Source: JBGYPP01 sp041838515
GTDB lineage: Bacteria > Bacillota > Clostridia > Lachnospirales > Lachnospiraceae
Assembly: GCA_041838515.1 (NCBI GenBank)
Contig: JBGYPP010000083.1
Location: 32,805 to 96,804, forward strand
DNA length: 64,000 nt
Direction of reading: 5' to 3'
The notes under the pieces were generated by a model. The model was given only the letters and a program-made list of their open reading frames with translations, had not been told where the DNA came from and did no database searches. This document shows positions 51,600 to 60,762 of the stretch, in pieces (within the stretch, counting starts at the first letter, position 1; every line of letters begins with the position of its first letter). The translations under genes were made by a program, and so were the position numbers.

Positions 51600-52073
51600 A
51601 TGGCAGTGAGGAATATTCGTACCATGGGCGAGGAGGTACTGGGCAAGGTGAGCAAGCCGGTGGAGGAGATGACGGACAGGATACGCATACTGGTGGAGGA
51701 TATGCTGGACACCATGTATGAGGAGGGGGGCGTGGGCCTGGCCGCTCCCCAGGTGGGCGTTCTCAAGCGCATAGTGGTCATCGATGTCACCGGGGATCAG
51801 CCCTTGGTGCTGATCAATCCCAGGATACTGGAAACCCGGGGCAGTCAGACCGGTCAGGAGGGCTGTCTGAGCGTGCCGGGCAAGGCGGGGCAGGTGACCC
51901 GGCCCAACTATGTCCGGGCCATGGCGCAGGATTTGGATATGCAGTGGTTTGAGTTGGAGGGGGAGGAGCTGCTGGCCAGGGCCATATGCCATGAGCTGGA
52001 CCATCTGGACGGCAAACTCTATGTGGATCTGGTGGAAGGGGAGCTGCACGAGGTGGAGATGGAGCGGGAATAA
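51600..52073 (+). CDS. def: Peptide deformylase
   Basis: 157 residues. Removes the formyl group from nascent N-terminal methionine. The three family motifs are intact: GVGLAAPQVG, EGCLSVPG (metal Cys) and ICHELDHLDG (metal His pair and catalytic Glu). RBS GAAAGGA. The stop overlaps the fmt start (TAATG), pairing the formylating and deformylating enzymes in one transcript. Confidence 0.97.
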   Translation: MAVRNIRTMGEEVLGKVSKPVEEMTDRIRILVEDMLDTMYEEGGVGLAAPQVGVLKRIVVIDVTGDQPLVLINPRILETRGSQTGQEGCLSVPGKAGQVTRPNYVRAMAQDLDMQWFELEGEELLARAICHELDHLDGKLYVDLVEGELHEVEMERE

Positions 52074-53002
52074 TGGATATCGTATTTATGGGAACGCCGG
52101 ATTTTGCGGCCGGGGCGCTGGAGGCGCTGGCCGGGGAGCATAGGATAGTATTGGTGGTGACCCAGCCGGACCGGCCCAAGGGCCGCAGCGGCCGGCCGGT
52201 GTTTAGCCCGGTCAAGGAAAAGGCCCTGGCGCTGGGCCTGCCGGTCTACCAGCCGGAGAGGATCAAGAGGCCGGAGGCGGTGGAATTCTTGGCCGCCCAG
52301 CAGGCGGAGATCTTTGTGGTGGCCGCCTATGGGCAGATACTTAGCCGGGCCATACTGGATATCCCCCCCAAGGGCTGTGTCAATATCCACGCCTCCCTGC
52401 TGCCCAGGCACAGGGGGGCCTCCCCCATACAGCACGCGCTGCTGGCCGGAGATGCCCGGACGGGCATTACTATTATGGCCATGGACGAGGGGCTGGATAC
52501 CGGGCATATGCTTTACAAGCTGCCTGTGGATATAGAGGAGGGGGATAATTTTGCCAGCCTCCATGACAAGCTGCAGGAGGCGGGCGCCAGGGCCATTCTG
52601 GAGGCGCTGGCCGGCTGGGAGGGGCTGGTTCCCCAGCCCCAGGACCATGCCCAGTCCACTTATGCGCCCCTTTTGGAAAAATCCATGGGCCATGTGGAGG
52701 TGGCTGCCGGGGTGGGGGCGGCGCTGGCCAAGATACGTGCCTTTAGCCCGTGGCCCGGGGCCTTTGTCCGCCATAAGGGCAGGATGGTCAAGCTGCTGGA
52801 GGCCCGCCGGGCGCCGGAGGCCGGCTTGGCGCCGGCCGGCAGCCCGGGCCGGGTGGAGCTGAGGCGGCCCGGAGGTCTGTATCTGGACTGCGGGGATGGA
52901 TATTTGGAAATACAGCAATTGCAGCCGGAGGGCAAAAGGCCCCTGCTGGCCCGGGAGTTTTTGGCCGGCCTGCGGGAGGACGGACCCATGCTGTGGGAAT
53001 AA
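52073..53002 (+). CDS. fmt: Methionyl-tRNA formyltransferase
   Basis: 309 residues. Formylates Met-tRNAfMet with 10-formyl-tetrahydrofolate, linking the folate operon of this window to translation start. IVFMGTPDFAAGALEAL at the N-terminus, VVAAYGQIL, the catalytic INIHASLLP-type NIHASLLPRHRGASPIQHA and DTGHM are intact; the C-terminal tRNA-binding domain is present (KIRAFSPWPGAF). Confidence 0.97.
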   Translation: MDIVFMGTPDFAAGALEALAGEHRIVLVVTQPDRPKGRSGRPVFSPVKEKALALGLPVYQPERIKRPEAVEFLAAQQAEIFVVAAYGQILSRAILDIPPKGCVNIHASLLPRHRGASPIQHALLAGDARTGITIMAMDEGLDTGHMLYKLPVDIEEGDNFASLHDKLQEAGARAILEALAGWEGLVPQPQDHAQSTYAPLLEKSMGHVEVAAGVGAALAKIRAFSPWPGAFVRHKGRMVKLLEARRAPEAGLAPAGSPGRVELRRPGGLYLDCGDGYLEIQQLQPEGKRPLLAREFLAGLREDGPMLWE

Positions 53003-53014
53003 GGAGGTGTTATC

Positions 53015-53698
53015 ATGCTCTTAGGAGGATATGAACTGTGGATACTGGGACTGCTGCTCTCCCTGGGAGCAGCCTGGCAGGTGAGGCATACCATGCGCAA
53101 ATTTGCGGCTGTCCGCAATGCCAGCGGCAGGACCGGCGGCGAGGTGGCCAGGAGCATTTTGGACCGGGAGGGTCTGCGGGGCGTGGGCGTGGAATGTCTG
53201 TCCGGAGAGGGAGGGGATCACTACGATCCCAGGACCAAGACCGTTCGCCTCTCCTCTTCCAACTACCGTGGGGCCTCGGTGACGGCTTTGAGCGTGGCGG
53301 CCCATGAGTGCGGCCATGCCATACAAGATGCGCAGGCTTTTGCGCCCCTGCGCCTGCGCACCTCCTTTGTGCCTGTGGCCAATCTGGCAGCTGCCAGCGT
53401 CAGCCCCCTGCTGATGCTGGGTATAATCATGCAGTGGAATACGGTATTGATACAGCTGGCCATACTGGCCTTTGCCGTATCCGTGCTCTTTCATCTGATC
53501 ACCCTGCCGGTGGAGGTGGATGCCTCCCGTCGCGCTTTGGCCATACTGGATCAATATGGCATGTGGACCGTAGATGAGGCCCGCGGGGGCAGGAAGGTGC
53601 TGACGGCCGCGGCTATGACCTATGTGGCGGCGGCGCTGGCCTCCCTTTTGGAGCTGCTGCGTCTGCTTCTGATCTTTGGGAGACGGGATAATGACTAA
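53015..53698 (+). CDS. Neutral zinc metallopeptidase, YugP type
   Basis: 227 residues. Zinc motif AAHECGHAIQ with metal histidines and catalytic Glu, and the second-shell PVEVDASRRAL. Three to four membrane helices (about 5-22, 115-135, 140-165, 195-220). The family (PF04298) lies between fmt and rsmB in many Bacillota; its substrate is unknown. Strong RBS AAGGAGGTG. Overlaps rsmB by eight bases. Confidence 0.92.
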   Translation: MLLGGYELWILGLLLSLGAAWQVRHTMRKFAAVRNASGRTGGEVARSILDREGLRGVGVECLSGEGGDHYDPRTKTVRLSSSNYRGASVTALSVAAHECGHAIQDAQAFAPLRLRTSFVPVANLAAASVSPLLMLGIIMQWNTVLIQLAILAFAVSVLFHLITLPVEVDASRRALAILDQYGMWTVDEARGGRKVLTAAAMTYVAAALASLLELLRLLLIFGRRDND

Positions 53699-55061
53699 GA
53701 AGTGGCCGGAGGGTCTGGCGGTGCGGGATCTGGCGTTGCGGGCCCTGGCCGAGGCGGAAGCTGTCCATATGCATGTGCTGATGTCTGCGGTTTTGGCCAA
53801 ATATGACTATCTGCCGGTGGAGGATAAGGCGCTGTTGAAGCGGCTGGTCAGCGGTGTTACAGAAAAACGTTTAATTATTGACGGTATATTAAATAAAATC
53901 AGCAAGCAGCCGGTGGAAAAGCTGGAGCCCATGCTGGCCCAGGCTCTGCGGCTGGGCGCTTACCAGATATTGTATATGGATGCCATACCCGATTATGCTG
54001 CAGCCGACTCCAGCGTGGAATTGGTCAAAAGGCATATAGGGCGCCGGGCCGTGGGATATGCCAATGCCGTACTGCGCAATCTGGCCCGTCAGAGGGAGGC
54101 CCTCATGGCGGAGGATCACGGCTCCGGCCTGCCCCCCTGGCTGCTCTCATTATGGGAAAGAGCCTATGGGAGGGAGATTGTGGGCCGCATGGAGGCCGCC
54201 TTGGCCTCGCCTCCCCCGCTGTATTGGCGGCTCCGCCGGGATATGCCCCAGAACAGTGTGCAGGAGTGGGAGCATAGGATACGGGAGGCGGGTTTTTCCC
54301 TGGAGCCTTATCTGGGGCTGGAGAGGCATTATGTGTCCCTGGAAAAGGGAGATGTGGCCAAGATGCCGGGCTTTGCCCAGGGCTGGCTGGCCGTGCAAAA
54401 TCCCATGAGCGCGCTGGCCGTGGAGGCTCTGGGCCTGGCGCCGGGGCAGAGGCTGGCGGACGCCTGCGCTGCGCCCGGGGGCAAGAGCCTGTTGGCGGCG
54501 GAGCTGGGCGCAGAGGTGCTGGCCATGGACAAGAGCCGGAGCAAGCTGGATGCCATAGGCCGCGCCCAGGCCCGTATGGAGGCGGCCATGCCTTTGGCCG
54601 GCTCCCTGCGCTGTCTGCTGCGGGATGGGAGGGAGGCGGCGCCGGAGCTGGAGGGCTGGGCGGATGCGCTGCTTCTGGATATGCCCTGCTCCGGCCTGGG
54701 CGTCATACAGAGGAAGAGGGACATACCCCACAAGCTGCAGCCGGAGCAGTTGGCACAGCTCTGCAGCCTGCAAAAGGAAATATTCCGCGCCACCTGGCCC
54801 ATGCTGCGGCCGGGGGGCGTGCTGGTGTATAGCACCTGTACGCTGCACCCTGGTGAGAATGAGGAGATGGCTGATTGGATAGAGGCGGAATTTCCCTTCG
54901 CGCCGGCTTCCCTGGAGGCCTTTATGCCGGAGCAGCTCTGGCAGGCCAAGCTGGATCTGGAGGCCCGGGGCATATGCGCCGGCGCCAACCGTTTTCTGGC
55001 GCTGCCCGGCTATATGGAGGGGGATGGCTTTTTTATCGCCCGCTTTGTTCGCAGGGCATAG
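53691..55061 (+). CDS. rsmB: 16S rRNA (cytosine-967-C5)-methyltransferase
   Basis: 456 residues. NusB-like N-terminal RNA-binding domain (AVRDLALRALAEAE, YQILYMDAIPDYAAADSSVELVK, GYANAVLRNL) followed by the SAM-dependent methyltransferase: ADACAAPGGKSLLAAEL, LLLDMPCSGLGVIQRKRD with the catalytic-type PC, and VYSTCTLHPGENEE with the nucleophilic Cys. ATG 53691 within the end of the preceding gene. Confidence 0.95.
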   Translation: MTKKWPEGLAVRDLALRALAEAEAVHMHVLMSAVLAKYDYLPVEDKALLKRLVSGVTEKRLIIDGILNKISKQPVEKLEPMLAQALRLGAYQILYMDAIPDYAAADSSVELVKRHIGRRAVGYANAVLRNLARQREALMAEDHGSGLPPWLLSLWERAYGREIVGRMEAALASPPPLYWRLRRDMPQNSVQEWEHRIREAGFSLEPYLGLERHYVSLEKGDVAKMPGFAQGWLAVQNPMSALAVEALGLAPGQRLADACAAPGGKSLLAAELGAEVLAMDKSRSKLDAIGRAQARMEAAMPLAGSLRCLLRDGREAAPELEGWADALLLDMPCSGLGVIQRKRDIPHKLQPEQLAQLCSLQKEIFRATWPMLRPGGVLVYSTCTLHPGENEEMADWIEAEFPFAPASLEAFMPEQLWQAKLDLEARGICAGANRFLALPGYMEGDGFFIARFVRRA

Positions 55062-55386
55062 GCAAGTCTTAGCCTGTCGTGTTGCCATAGCGCGGGCTAA
55101 GGCTTTAGAATTTTCGGAGAATGGATTGTGGCCGCAGAGGCCTGTGTATAGAGGAGATGGGAGCGGTTTTGGCGGTGGGGGAGTGATTTTGTCTGTGGAA
55201 ACGGATGAGCAGTCCTATTGGGGCAATGCGGATTTGGCATGCAAACATTCGGTATTGCAGGGGAGGCAGAAGCAGGCGGATCCGAGGAATTGGCTGATTT
55301 TTTATGGAATTTTGCGAACAATCAGCATACTCGGCCTGTCAGCGGCAAAGGTGATTTGATTGGAGTTTTCAAAATAGGAGGAGTCC
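55062..55386 (+). other. Gap between rsmB and rlmN
   Basis: No supported gene. CTTAGCC/GGCTAAG (55068-55074, 55095-55101) forms a hairpin followed by a T-rich stretch and may weakly terminate. The open frame 55024-55359 starts inside rsmB, lacks an RBS and resembles nothing known; it could be decayed coding sequence. Confidence 0.4.
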
Positions 55387-56433
55387 ATGGCGCAGGATAG
55401 GCATATGCTTTCTTTGGGTTTGGAGGAGTGGCAGACATTGTTGGCGGCCTGGGGGGAGCCGAAATTTCGCGCGGCTCAGATTTTTCAGTGGCTGCACAGG
55501 GATCTGGCGGCGGATGTGTCGCAGATGAGCAATCTGCCCAAGGCGCTGCGCAGCCGTCTGGAGGCGGAATTTGGCTCTCCCTCCCTGGTCTGCGTGGAGG
55601 AGCGTGTATCCCAGAGGGGCGATACCCGCAAGTATCTGCTGCAGTGCGCAGATGGGGAACAGATAGAGAGCGTTTGGATGCGGCAGGCCTATGGAGTCAG
55701 TGTCTGTATCTCCACCCAGGCCGGCTGCCGCATGGGCTGCGGCTTTTGCGCTTCCACCCGGGGAGGGCTAAGGCGCAATCTTCAGGCCGGGGAAATGCTG
55801 GCCCAGGTCTATGCCCTCAGCCGGCTGGGCGGGGAGCGCATATCCCATGTGGTTATCATGGGCATAGGCGAGCCTTTGGACAATTATGCGGAGGTGTTGG
55901 ACTTTATACGTATGCTCAGCAGCGAAAAGGGCTTGCATATCAGCCAGAGGAATATCACCCTATCTACCTGCGGCCTGGAACCCCAGATACGGGAATTGGC
56001 CAAGGAGGATCTGGCCATTACGCTGGCGCTCTCCCTACACGCCGCAAGGGAGGATGTGCGGCGGCAGCTGATGCCCATAGCCGCCCGCTATGACCTGGAG
56101 AGCCTGGCCAAGGCCATGGAGGCGTATTTTGCCGCCACCGGCCGCAGGACCACGCTGGAGTATGCGCTGATAGCCGGCGTCAATGACGGTGACAAGGATA
56201 TAGAGGCCTTGGCAGCCCTGGCCCGCAGACTGCACAGCCATGTGAATCTGATACCGGTCAATCCCATACCGGCCCAGGAGGGCCGTCCGGCCTATGCGCC
56301 GCCGCCCAAGGAGCGCATCAATGCCTGGAAAACGGCTCTTGAAAAAAAGAAAATTCATGTTACGATTAGAAAAGGTATGGGCATGGATATAGAGGGGGCC
56401 TGCGGCCAATTAAGGGGTGGCAGGCAGGCCTGA
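55387..56433 (+). CDS. rlmN: 23S rRNA (A2503-C2) / tRNA (A37-C2) methyltransferase
   Basis: 348 residues. Radical SAM enzyme; cluster cysteines in QAGCRMGCGFCAST (C114, C118, C121). GEPLDNYAEVL, TLSTCGL, LALSLHAARED, the late LIPVNP and a C-terminal GMGMDIEGACGQL containing the methyl-carrying Cys are intact. The Gly-Met tail distinguishes RlmN from Cfr only in part, but the context (rsmB-rlmN-stp-prkC) is that of RlmN. RBS GGAGGAG. Confidence 0.96.
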   Translation: MAQDRHMLSLGLEEWQTLLAAWGEPKFRAAQIFQWLHRDLAADVSQMSNLPKALRSRLEAEFGSPSLVCVEERVSQRGDTRKYLLQCADGEQIESVWMRQAYGVSVCISTQAGCRMGCGFCASTRGGLRRNLQAGEMLAQVYALSRLGGERISHVVIMGIGEPLDNYAEVLDFIRMLSSEKGLHISQRNITLSTCGLEPQIRELAKEDLAITLALSLHAAREDVRRQLMPIAARYDLESLAKAMEAYFAATGRRTTLEYALIAGVNDGDKDIEALAALARRLHSHVNLIPVNPIPAQEGRPAYAPPPKERINAWKTALEKKKIHVTIRKGMGMDIEGACGQLRGGRQA

Positions 56434-56452
56434 CCGGAGACTGGATAGGGGG

Positions 56453-57205
56453 ATGGGTTTGGAAGCTTATGGTTTGACAGATATAGGCCGTATGCGCCAG
56501 CAAAATCAAGACAGCATATGGTACTCCTCCGAACCTGTGGGGGAGCTGCCCAATCTCTTCCTGGTGGCTGACGGCATGGGCGGCCATGTGGCCGGGGATT
56601 TTGCCTCCAGAAAGACTGTGGAATGTATGGTGTCTTATTTGGAAAAGGCACAGGGAGGTACGGCGGAGAACAAATTGTACAGCGCTGTGGGCGAAACCAA
56701 TGGGGATATCTATGCCCTTTCCAAGGCCAGCCCGGCTTATTCCGGCATGGGGTCCACGCTGGTGGCCGCCGTGGTCTGGGAGAGGGAGCTGGTGGTGGCC
56801 CATGTGGGCGACAGCCGCCTCTACCTTTTGCGGGGGGGCGGGCTGCGGCAGTTGACCAGGGACCATTCCCTGGTGGAGGAGATGCTGCAAAGAGGGGCCT
56901 TAGATGCGGCCGGCGCCAAGGTCCATCCGAGGAAGAATGTGATCACCCGGGCCATGGGCGTGGAACCCTATATTTTGCCGGATGTGGCCCGCCATCCGCT
57001 GGAGCCGGGGGATGGAATTTTGCTGTGTACGGACGGTCTTAGCAATATGCTGAGCCTGGAGGAGATGGAGTCCATATGCCGGGCTCCATGGTCTGTGGCC
57101 GACAGGGCGTCCGCCTTGGTGGATGCGGCCAATGGCAAGGGGGGTGCGGACAATATAGGCGTGATTTTGGCCCTGGGCTTGGCCGATGGAGTGCATACAT
57201 GGTAA
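56453..57205 (+). CDS. stp: PP2C-type Ser/Thr phosphatase
   Basis: 250 residues. Partner phosphatase of the PASTA kinase. Metal-binding motifs RQQNQDS, FLVADGMGGHVAG, GMGSTLVAAVV, VGDSRLYLLRGG and GGADNIGVIL are present in order. ATG 56453 is chosen over an earlier in-frame start inside the rlmN end; the RBS is GGATAGGGGG. Its stop overlaps the prkC start. Confidence 0.95.
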   Translation: MGLEAYGLTDIGRMRQQNQDSIWYSSEPVGELPNLFLVADGMGGHVAGDFASRKTVECMVSYLEKAQGGTAENKLYSAVGETNGDIYALSKASPAYSGMGSTLVAAVVWERELVVAHVGDSRLYLLRGGGLRQLTRDHSLVEEMLQRGALDAAGAKVHPRKNVITRAMGVEPYILPDVARHPLEPGDGILLCTDGLSNMLSLEEMESICRAPWSVADRASALVDAANGKGGADNIGVILALGLADGVHTW

Positions 57206-59364
57206 AGATGGGTATGATGCTGGGCGACCGGTATGAAATATTGGAAAAAATCGGCATGGGCGGCATGTCCGAGGTCTATAAGGCCAAATGTCACAAGCTC
57301 AACCGTTTTGTGGCCATCAAGGTGCTGAAGCAGGAATTTAGCGAGAATGGGAATTTTGTATCCAAATTCAAGATAGAGGCCCAGGCGGCTGCCGGCCTGG
57401 CCCATCCCAATATAGTGAATGTCTACGATGTGGGCGAGGAAAAGGGCCTGCATTATATGGTGATGGAGCTGGTGGAGGGCATGACCCTCAAGCAGTACAT
57501 TACCAAAAAGAGCCGGCTCAACTACCGGGAGGCCGTGTCCATAGCCATACAGGTGGGTCTGGGCCTGGATGCCGCCCACGGCGGCAATATTATCCACCGG
57601 GATATCAAGCCGCAGAATATCATTATCTCCAAGGAGGGCAAGGTCAAGGTCACGGACTTTGGCATAGCCAAGGCCGCCACTTCCAACACCATCACCTCCA
57701 ATGTTATGGGATCTGTGCATTACACCTCTCCGGAGCAGGCCCGGGGGGGGTATTCTGATGCCAAAAGCGATATTTATTCCCTGGGCATCACCCTGTTTGA
57801 GATGATTACGGGGCGGGTGCCCTTTGACGGCGAGAACACTGTGGGCATAGCCATACGCCATATACAGGAGGAGCTGCCCTCCCCCCGGCTGTTTGTGCCG
57901 GATGTGCCCTACAGCGTGGAGCAGATTATATACAAATGCTGTGCAAAATCCCCGGATATGCGGTATCCGGGCATGTGGGATCTGGTGTCCGACCTCAAGA
58001 CGGCCTTACAGGATCCGGAGGGGGATTTCGTCCAGTTGGGCAATGCGCTGCTGGAGGGAGGCACCCGGGCTGTCAGCCAGGGGGATATGGAGAGGATCAA
58101 GTCAGAGAGGGGCTCCCTGCGGCTCAAACAGGGACGGGGCGCGGCCCAGGCCTCCGGCATGGCCCCCCGGGATGGGGAGGAGGGGGAGCAGCCCCCGGAT
58201 GCCGAGGGGGAGGAGATATGGGAAGAGGAGGGCATGGACAGCGGCCTGGAAAAGGCCACGGCCATATTGGCGGTGGTGGTAGGTGTGCTGATCTGCGCCT
58301 TGCTGCTCTTTTTGCTGGTGCGGGTTTTTAAGGTATTTGAGGACAAGAAGAGCGGGGCCGCCCAGGGTACGGAGGTAATAGTCAGCAGCGCCGCCCAGAG
58401 CCAGGCCGCTGGCGAGAGCCGCCCGGCAAAGGTGTCCGTGCCGGAGCTGGCCGGACAGAAGCTGGATAAGGCCACGGCCAAGATAGAATCCCTGGGCCTG
58501 TATTGGGATGTGGAGTATGTGGAGAGCGAGGAAGAGGAGGGTACGGTCCTGAGTATCTCTCCGGCGGCCGGCGGCCAGGTGGATAGCGGCTCCAGGATCA
58601 AATTGCTGGTCAGCCAGGGCAGCCAGGCCTTGGCAGTACCGGATGTGAAAGCTTTAACAGAGCAGGTGGCTGTGGCCGCCCTGACCGCCGCCGGCTTTAA
58701 GGCCCAGGTCATGCAGAATTACTCTGGCACGGTGGCGGCCGGACTGGTGATGGACCAAAGCCCGGCCGGGCAGACCAAGGCGCCTCCCGGCGCCCAGGTG
58801 AGCATTACCGTCAGCCTGGGGCAGGTGGATGAGAAGATCAAGGTGCCCAATCTGGTGGGATTGACCGAGGAAGAAGGTATTATCCTGTTGACTGAACAGG
58901 GACTGGCCTTGAAAAACCTTTCCTATGTCTACAGTGCGGAGATAGAGGCCGGCCGCATATGTTACCAGAGCCTGCCGGCCAACACCTATGTGGATGCCGG
59001 GGTGTCCGGAGCCAATTTGATCGATCTGCGGGTCAGCCAGGGGCCGGACAAGACGGTATACCAGTACCAGGGTTCTATAGAGGCGCCCACCATGGCCGAG
59101 GCGCCGGAGTATGTGGCCGGATCTGAGGTGGCGCTGCGGCTTATCAGCGATGACGGCGCTGTGCTGCTGGACACCAGGTTGACCAGCTTTCCCCATGCCG
59201 TCCAATTTTACGGCATATCCTCCCCGTCCGGCACTCTGACCATGACCATCAAGGTGCCGGGGCCCTCCACCACCACTACGGACTCCTCCGGGAATACGGT
59301 GACGGTGCCGGGCAAGCCCCAGGAGAAGAGCTTTACCCGCCGCATTCAATTTGAGAAAAGGTAG
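57199..59364 (+). CDS. prkC: PASTA-domain Ser/Thr protein kinase
   Basis: 721 residues. Cytoplasmic Hanks-type kinase: Gly loop IGMGGMSEVY (18-27), Lys41, HRDIKPQN (133-140), DFG (153-155) and an APE-like SPEQ. A charged linker, a membrane helix (about 353-375), and three PASTA domains outside (about 412-474, 478-542, 547-615) that bind muropeptides or lipid II, then a Thr/Ser-rich beta tail. Three PASTA units is a common number in Bacillota. Controls growth and wall synthesis, reversed by Stp. Confidence 0.96.
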   Translation: MVKMGMMLGDRYEILEKIGMGGMSEVYKAKCHKLNRFVAIKVLKQEFSENGNFVSKFKIEAQAAAGLAHPNIVNVYDVGEEKGLHYMVMELVEGMTLKQYITKKSRLNYREAVSIAIQVGLGLDAAHGGNIIHRDIKPQNIIISKEGKVKVTDFGIAKAATSNTITSNVMGSVHYTSPEQARGGYSDAKSDIYSLGITLFEMITGRVPFDGENTVGIAIRHIQEELPSPRLFVPDVPYSVEQIIYKCCAKSPDMRYPGMWDLVSDLKTALQDPEGDFVQLGNALLEGGTRAVSQGDMERIKSERGSLRLKQGRGAAQASGMAPRDGEEGEQPPDAEGEEIWEEEGMDSGLEKATAILAVVVGVLICALLLFLLVRVFKVFEDKKSGAAQGTEVIVSSAAQSQAAGESRPAKVSVPELAGQKLDKATAKIESLGLYWDVEYVESEEEEGTVLSISPAAGGQVDSGSRIKLLVSQGSQALAVPDVKALTEQVAVAALTAAGFKAQVMQNYSGTVAAGLVMDQSPAGQTKAPPGAQVSITVSLGQVDEKIKVPNLVGLTEEEGIILLTEQGLALKNLSYVYSAEIEAGRICYQSLPANTYVDAGVSGANLIDLRVSQGPDKTVYQYQGSIEAPTMAEAPEYVAGSEVALRLISDDGAVLLDTRLTSFPHAVQFYGISSPSGTLTMTIKVPGPSTTTTDSSGNTVTVPGKPQEKSFTRRIQFEKR

Positions 59365-59367
59365 AGT

Positions 59368-60240
59368 ATGGAGGGGATAATCGTAAAAGCCATAGCCGGC
59401 TTCTTCTACGTGGATACGCCCCAGGGCCGGCTGGAGTGCAAGGCCAAGGGCGTTCTGCGGCAGGGAGAGAGGCCCCTGGTGGGGGACAGGGTGCGCCTTG
59501 CGCCCCTGGAGGGCCAGCCCGGCAAGGGAAATATAGAGGCCGTATGCGCCCGCCGCAATGTCCTCACACGCCCCCAGGTGGCCAATGTGGACCAGGTGCT
59601 GCTGTGGTTTGCGCTGGCGGATCCCCAGCCCCAGTTCGCCCTCCTGGACAAGCTGCTGGCTGCGGTGGAGAGGCTGGGCCTGCCCATATTGCTGGGATTT
59701 AACAAGAGGGATCTGATCTCCGGGGAGCAGGAGGCGCTGTGCCGGGCGCTGTACGGGCCGGCCGGATATGAACTGTTTTTTTGCTCGGCTGCCCAGGGGG
59801 AGCTGGGGGATCTGCCTCAGAGGCTCTCCGGCCATATCAATGCGCTGGCCGGCCCCAGCGGCGCAGGCAAATCCTCTCTGGCCAATGCCCTGCTGGGAGA
59901 GGCGGCCATGGAAACAGGCCGGGTCAGCGCCAGGACGGGCTTGGGGCGGCATACCACCCGCCATGCCCAGCTTCTGCCCCTGGTCCAAGGGGGGTATATA
60001 CTGGACACTCCGGGCTTTGGCGCTATGGAGCTGCCGTCTATGGAGGCCAGGGAACTGGGCGGAGCCTTTCCGGAGATAGGGCGATTGGAGGCCGGCTGCC
60101 GTTTCCGGGGCTGTCTGCACCTGGGAGAGCCGGATTGCGCCGTCAAGGCGGCTTTGGCCCGGGGAGAGATACCGGAGCAGAGATATGCGCATTATGTCAA
60201 ATTCCAAGAAGAGCTGGCCCGGGGGAGGCGGTTTTCCTAG
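59368..60240 (+). CDS. rsgA: Ribosome small-subunit-dependent GTPase A
   Basis: 290 residues. Circularly permuted GTPase acting in 30S maturation: N-terminal OB fold, NVDQVLLWFALADPQPQ, G4 GFNKRDL, G1 GPSGAGKSSLANALL after it, G3 DTPGFG, and the zinc motif CRFRGCLHLGEPDCAVKAAL. It follows prkC by three bases. The genes rpe and thiN that commonly follow are not next to it. Confidence 0.96.
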   Translation: MEGIIVKAIAGFFYVDTPQGRLECKAKGVLRQGERPLVGDRVRLAPLEGQPGKGNIEAVCARRNVLTRPQVANVDQVLLWFALADPQPQFALLDKLLAAVERLGLPILLGFNKRDLISGEQEALCRALYGPAGYELFFCSAAQGELGDLPQRLSGHINALAGPSGAGKSSLANALLGEAAMETGRVSARTGLGRHTTRHAQLLPLVQGGYILDTPGFGAMELPSMEARELGGAFPEIGRLEAGCRFRGCLHLGEPDCAVKAALARGEIPEQRYAHYVKFQEELARGRRFS

Positions 60241-60573
60241 GCCGGCTTTTTTGTCGGAGAATAAGGCGGAGCGGCGCCAAGCAGAGGAGGGTGCAGCTTC
60301 TTTCCGTGCATAGAGGGGAGAGTTTGGAGATGGATAACTGGTTCCGGTTTTTGGCCGATGGAAACATCCGGCCTTGGATAGGGATGCGCATTCCTTGCCG
60401 CCGGAATAGATATGACACAGGCGGAGATTATCCTTATGGAGAATGGCAGGAGAAACCCCGGTCCGGTCATGGTCGGGACCATGGCATCAGACCTGGGCAT
60501 ACAGCTAAGAACGGCGTTTGTCCCAAGGACGGACAAATAACAAGTTTCCATACAAAGACATAAGGATATTCCA
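60241..60573 (+). other. Gap after rsgA, possible small or decayed reading frames
   Basis: A 77-codon frame (60330-60563) has a purine-rich GGGGAG upstream but unusual composition. A 42-codon frame starting MTQAEIILMENG (about 60413-60541) overlaps it in another phase and looks more protein-like. Neither resembles a family I know. The region may be a decayed gene; confidence is low. Confidence 0.3.
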
Positions 60574-60602
60574 TTGCAAATGCATAGGGCATAGAGTATA
60601 AT
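60574..60602 (+). promoter_or_regulatory. Promoter of ychF
   Basis: TTGCAA (60574-60579), 17-base spacer, TATAAT (60597-60602). This gives a leader of about 150 bases before ychF. Confidence 0.78.
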
Positions 60603-60691
60603 GAACCGAGTTCCTGGGGGATTTTTGGGACTTTTCTCCCGGGCTTGCATATGGGGATGATTGCAAAATTTGACCATGACCACAAGTGGAA

Positions 60692-60733
60692 CCAGGCAGC
60701 GGATATGCCAGTCTATGCCTGGCTTGCTTTTTG
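60692..60733 (+). terminator. Attenuator-like hairpin in the ychF leader
   Basis: CCAGGCA (60692-60698) pairs with TGCCTGG (60716-60722), followed by CTTGCTTTTTGG. It lies within the leader, 30 bases before the ychF start, so it could act as a conditional terminator. Confidence 0.4.
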
Positions 60734-60762
60734 GATGGGGATACAAAGGAGATAATCGGATT

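Noticed and set aside
55024..55359. 111-codon frame between rsmB and rlmN
   Set aside because: Starts inside rsmB, no RBS, no recognisable motif.
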